Assembly (NCBI GenBank): GCA_002409145.1
Contig: DHUL01000081.1
Coordinates: 1-8,691 of the forward strand
DNA from: Bacteroidales bacterium UBA5235
Lineage (GTDB): Bacteria; Bacteroidota; Bacteroidia; Bacteroidales; VadinHA17
Direction of reading: 5' to 3'
DNA: 8,691 nucleotides
Part shown: positions 5,926 to 8,691 of the stretch, one piece after another
Layout: each line of letters starts with the position of its first letter
Position numbering within the stretch: position 1 is the first letter of the stretch
The notes under the pieces: model-generated
What the model was told of the DNA's origin: nothing
Databases searched by the model: none
What the model saw: the letters and a program-made list of their open reading frames with translations, nothing else
Program-made: the position numbers and the translations under genes

Positions 5926-7818
5926 TTATTTGATCTTTCCGCCTACAACCGGGATTGTCACCTCTGTTCCGTCAAGGTCAACGGTCAGCTCTGTTCCGGG
6001 TATCGGATGAAGAGTGAACTCCTTGTCACTTGAGAAGATCATGAGTCCTATCTGTTTTCCGGCAGGAATGATCTGGTCATCGGGCTCCAGCCCGAAGCTC
6101 ATCTCATAGAATTTGCCAGGCACCAGCGGTTCACTCTCTTGAAGGGAGCGATAATTCTGGAGGTCGGCCCAGCCGCGGGTGATGATGCTTTCAGTCATCC
6201 TCATAAGGCGCCCCTCTTCCCAGGGTAATGCCACCAACCACACAGAAAGGTTCACTGCAGGTTTGCTTGATGCTGCCCTGATCTTTATCTTAACAACTCC
6301 CGAGATGTGTGCGGGCTCTGTCAGAACGGGAGTCAGATAAAGGAGGCGGTGGTTGCTGAATTCAGCCTGTGCAAGGGCTGAGCCTGTGAATGAATAATTA
6401 TCGACCAGGGTTTCCTTCTCCTGCCTGGCGGGCTTCGTTGTCACCAGGCCGCCAGCTTCAGGGGCACCACCCGTAAGATACAAGGTGACAGGCCTGGCAT
6501 CCGGGTTGGGATAATCAGGATAAGCCGTCGGGCTGAGCCTCTCTGCTCCCTCACGGACGATCCATGCCTTCGGATCATTTTCCACCCCGTTCTCAACGCC
6601 AAACAGGTAACGTGTGAACCATCTGTTCATCATCTTAAACGGAGGCTCACCGCCGTGACTTCCCTGGTGATAGTATATCTGCAGCGGCACTCCCATCTCC
6701 TTAAGCTTTTCAATGAAACGGTAACTGTGACTTGGTACAACGTTCCAGTCGTTGAAGGCATGTGCCATCAGGGTGGCAGCTTTATATGACTTCATGTAGT
6801 TCATCAGGTCACGTTTGGCCCAGAACTCATTGTAGTCACCGGTAACACGGTCGAGTCCGGCAGCCATCTCACTGTCCCTTACCACACTGTCGCAGTAATC
6901 GCAGTTATCCGGATTGGAGTGGACAAAATCATAAAGAACATCGGCATCTTCACCAAGGTATCCGCCCGGGCTCCTGACAAGACCGTTGGAACGATAATAA
7001 TGATAGTATGATGTGTTTGGCGCAACCGGGATAATTGCCTCAAGCCCATCTACTCCGGTAGTTGCAGCAGCGAAGGGGATGGTGCCGTTGTACGATGTGC
7101 CTATCATTCCCACCTTTCCGGTTGCCCAGTATGCCTTTACCTCCTCGTTCCCGTCGGGGGTGGTGTACCCTTTTGCCCGTCCGTTGAGCCAGTCTATAAC
7201 TGCCTTGGGTGCCAGCGCTTCAATCCTGGTGCCGATTGTGGGGCATCCCTGCGAGAGTCCTGTTCCGGGTGCCGATGAATGAACCACGGCAAAACCATAG
7301 GGGAGCCATGCCTTCACCTGTGAGTTTGAAATTACCGGCCGCTCCCCTCTTCTTTTGATCTGTGGAGGATAAATATGCTGCCTTGGAACAGTGTTGAGCT
7401 CCTGCCTCACGTTCCAGAAATATTCCCTGTTGTTACCCGCAGTGCCTGCGAAGTAGGGGCTCGACTCATACACCACCGGAAGCTTTATCCCTTCAGTGTC
7501 AGTCTGCTTCGGACGTGTGACATCAACATGCATCCTGTCAGGCTTACCGTCACCGTCGGTGTCAAACTCAGTCTCCACCCACAGATCCTCACGGATCCAG
7601 TTGCCGGCATCTTCAAATGCAGGTATCTTCTGTGCTTCACCGTTTACTATTACCGGAACAACGGTAGCTGCCTGCACCTGCTGCTGTGCCCCGGGCATCA
7701 CGGTTAATGCCGGCCGGGCCGGTGATTCAGCTTTCCTGTTTTTTTTCTGTGCAAAAAGGTCCGGATGACAGCCAAGAATAAGTGTCATCACAAAAAGTAC
7801 GAGGGTCGTTTTTTTCAT
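5926..7818 (-). CDS. secreted Xaa-Pro dipeptidyl-peptidase (S15/CocE-NonD family)
   Basis: A 630-residue alpha/beta-hydrolase expected to remove N-terminal Xaa-Pro dipeptides from peptides in the periplasm or outside the cell. The catalytic triad is visible: Ser242 in GTSYNG, Asp357 in FNDWNV and His388 in QGSHGG. The N-terminus (74-103) holds a DTDGDGKPDR motif typical of this family and resembling a calcium loop. The C-terminal part (about 440-625) is the jelly-roll PepX-C domain, ending in the usual IPAGKQIGLMIFSSDKEFTL segment. It is shorter than lactococcal PepX (about 760 residues), as expected for the secreted bacterial versions. The signal peptide is ambiguous: a Sec site after LFAQ (24) or a poor lipobox ILGC (Cys17). 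ATG at 7818 is the natural start, 74 bp downstream of the preceding gene. Substrate class could instead be a broader ester or amide hydrolase; I favour the peptidase. Confidence 0.88.
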   Translation of the reverse strand: MKKTTLVLFVMTLILGCHPDLFAQKKNRKAESPARPALTVMPGAQQQVQAATVVPVIVNGEAQKIPAFEDAGNWIREDLWVETEFDTDGDGKPDRMHVDVTRPKQTDTEGIKLPVVYESSPYFAGTAGNNREYFWNVRQELNTVPRQHIYPPQIKRRGERPVISNSQVKAWLPYGFAVVHSSAPGTGLSQGCPTIGTRIEALAPKAVIDWLNGRAKGYTTPDGNEEVKAYWATGKVGMIGTSYNGTIPFAAATTGVDGLEAIIPVAPNTSYYHYYRSNGLVRSPGGYLGEDADVLYDFVHSNPDNCDYCDSVVRDSEMAAGLDRVTGDYNEFWAKRDLMNYMKSYKAATLMAHAFNDWNVVPSHSYRFIEKLKEMGVPLQIYYHQGSHGGEPPFKMMNRWFTRYLFGVENGVENDPKAWIVREGAERLSPTAYPDYPNPDARPVTLYLTGGAPEAGGLVTTKPARQEKETLVDNYSFTGSALAQAEFSNHRLLYLTPVLTEPAHISGVVKIKIRAASSKPAVNLSVWLVALPWEEGRLMRMTESIITRGWADLQNYRSLQESEPLVPGKFYEMSFGLEPDDQIIPAGKQIGLMIFSSDKEFTLHPIPGTELTVDLDGTEVTIPVVGGKIK

Positions 7819-7892
7819 TGATTTTGTTCAGTTACGGATCTCTCCTTCAAAAGAACAAAATTTCTGAAGATAAGGAGATGTGATCGGGAAGA
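7819..7892 (-). other. leader of the peptidase gene with an inverted repeat
   Basis: A 74-bp gap. TCTCCTT (7841-7847) and AAGGAGA (7872-7878) are perfect 7-bp complements around a 24-nt A/T-rich loop. On the minus strand this ends with AAGGAGA about 22 nt before the ATG, too far to be a normal ribosome binding site. It is too loose, and lacks a T-run, for a terminator. A folded 5' leader is possible but unproven. Confidence 0.3.
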
Positions 7893-8480
7893 TTATTGAA
7901 ACAGGTAGTTGATTGACTTCGTCGAGTTCTGAAGTTTAAATTGCGAATTTATAATGGTCTGGGTGTCATGCATTTTATGAATCATGATTATCTGGCAGTG
8001 GACCGTTTTACCCGACTTCATCATGTCAAGAACCTCTTTTTTGAGGTCTGATCCGGAGCCGGCCGCAGCCCTCCCGGCGCCCTTGTTACGGGTGTCGCCT
8101 GTTCGCCAGACCTGCCAGTCTGATTCGATAATATACCTTCCGGTATTGTCATCCCAGCCCTGTTTAAGGTCGGCAGGCTGATGTATGTATAGCTTCGTGC
8201 TTTCGTCGAATCTCAGCACTATGGTGTTAACCGAGTATTCAGTGCCAACATTTTTGTTGAGCAGAATCTGCCCGGAGATCTGATCATAAGGATTTGCACC
8301 TTTGGTTGAGGTCCCGGGGGTTACATCTCGCATGATCCTCAGTGTTTCAGTTCCGCTTGTGGAGACAACGAAAGCCATCCTGTAGGTTTTTTCGTATGTC
8401 TCGGCAGTCTGTGCCTTCCACTGGGCGCTGACGCCAGTGCAGATAATCATTGCCAGAAGGGGAATGACCGGTTTTTTCAT
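7893..8480 (-). CDS. exported protein of unknown function
   Basis: A 195-residue protein I do not recognise. It has a clean Sec signal peptide (1-20, hydrophobic core VIPLLAMIICTG, cleavage likely after VSAQ). The mature part is about 175 residues with no further membrane segment: an N-terminal region with alternating strands (YRMAFVVSTSGTETLRIM, YSVNTIVLRFD), a DWQVWRTGDTR segment at 121-131, a Gly/Ala-rich stretch (134-144) and a short helix DLKKEVLDMMKSGK (145-158) before a final strand pair. A single Cys (162) remains after cleavage. The charged, soluble make-up suggests a periplasmic or secreted beta-sandwich-like protein. It is followed after 74 bp by the peptidase gene on the same strand, so they may share a transcript. 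Start ATG at 8480 fits the signal peptide exactly. Confidence 0.7.
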   Translation of the reverse strand: MKKPVIPLLAMIICTGVSAQWKAQTAETYEKTYRMAFVVSTSGTETLRIMRDVTPGTSTKGANPYDQISGQILLNKNVGTEYSVNTIVLRFDESTKLYIHQPADLKQGWDDNTGRYIIESDWQVWRTGDTRNKGAGRAAAGSGSDLKKEVLDMMKSGKTVHCQIIMIHKMHDTQTIINSQFKLQNSTKSINYLFQ

Positions 8481-8563
8481 GTTTGGGAGCAGCTCTTGTT
8501 ACTTTCTTTATACGCATAAGTGTCTGGAAAGTTCACCCGGTATAATAGTGCATCACGCTTCTC
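8481..8563 (-). other. leader between repeat array and the exported-protein gene
   Basis: About 80 bp expected to carry the promoter of the 195-residue gene. Minus-strand AT-rich boxes occur at TATTATACC (8549-8541) and TATAAAG (8513-8507), but neither fits the Bacteroidota TAnnTTTG -7 element, so no promoter is called. There is no strong ribosome binding site before ATG 8480. Confidence 0.3.
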
Positions 8564-8691
8564 ACCTCGCACCTTGCACAGGGCAAATCTCACATCGGAA
8601 ATCACAGCATGCAAATTGCACTTTGCGAATCTCACATGGTATATCGCAAATCCCACATCACAAATCTCACATGGCAAGTCACATTTTGCAA
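8564..8691. repeat. degenerate 21-bp tandem repeat array, continuing past the right edge
   Basis: Variants of GCAAATCTCACAT recur in a row (for example GCAAATCTCACATCGG at 8583, GCGAATCTCACATGG at 8625 and CAAATCTCACATGG at 8661 on the plus strand), with a 21-bp period. Translating the minus strand makes the period plain as successive heptapeptides: AKCDLPC, EICDVGF, AIYHVRF, AKCNLHA, VISDVRF, ALCKVRG. At least six units lie in the window and the array is cut by its end. The open frame is a by-product of a period divisible by three; I see no sign that it is translated. Units differ by several substitutions, so the array is old or under loose constraint. Confidence 0.7.

Noticed and set aside
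8477..8677. Small Cys-rich protein across the right-hand repeat
   Set aside because: The heptapeptide periodicity reflects the 21-bp DNA repeat. There is no ribosome binding site or family match, and it ends over the start of the real gene at 8480.
8564..8691. CRISPR array
   Set aside because: The period is 21 bp with continuous, degenerate units and no unique spacers between conserved repeats; no cas genes are present.

Overview
The window looks like a stretch of a Bacteroidota (probably Bacteroidia-type) chromosome. The pointers are Bacteroidota-style lipoprotein and Sec signal peptides, many outer-membrane beta-barrel genes, weak A-rich translation starts, and an ECF sigma factor paired with an anti-sigma protein that carries its own outer-membrane barrel. 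No species can be named from the sequence. All seven complete genes lie on the minus strand, so transcription runs from the right end to the left. Almost all products are predicted to be exported or to sit in the envelope; the sigma factor is the exception.

Right part (8691 to 5926). The right edge holds a degenerate 21-bp tandem repeat that runs off the window. It is followed by an unrecognised 195-residue exported protein (8480-7893) and then a 630-residue secreted or lipid-anchored S15/CocE-type Xaa-Pro dipeptidyl-peptidase (7818-5926) with an intact Ser-Asp-His triad.

Middle part (5740 to 2413). After a 185-bp gap come a serpin lipoprotein with an inhibitory hinge and an alpha-1-antitrypsin-length reactive loop (5740-4496), a seven-repeat LVIVD beta-propeller lipoprotein (4435-3155), and, only 4 bp further, a small exported protein with a predicted outer-membrane barrel (3150-2413). 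The last two are very probably co-transcribed and translationally coupled.

Left part (2334 to 1). An ECF sigma factor (2334-1753) overlaps by 8 bp a 483-residue protein (1760-309). That protein has a short cytoplasmic N-terminus, one inner-membrane helix, a long hydrophilic linker containing a decapeptide tandem repeat, and a C-terminal outer-membrane barrel ending in Phe. This is the layout of the recently recognised dual membrane-spanning anti-sigma factors (Dma, with Das sigma partners) of Bacteroides. A single chain would span the periplasm and link the outer membrane to a cytoplasmic sigma factor. I regard this pair as the most interesting system in the window. The left 308 bases have no convincing complete gene, but hold possible terminator hairpins, an inverted repeat and, at the very edge, a strong Shine-Dalgarno followed by an ATG for a gene that leaves the window.

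Working picture (inference): an envelope locus combining proteolysis (peptidase), protease inhibition (serpin), surface scaffolding (propeller plus barrel) and an outer-membrane-sensing sigma switch. Whether the sigma factor controls its upstream neighbours cannot be read from the sequence.
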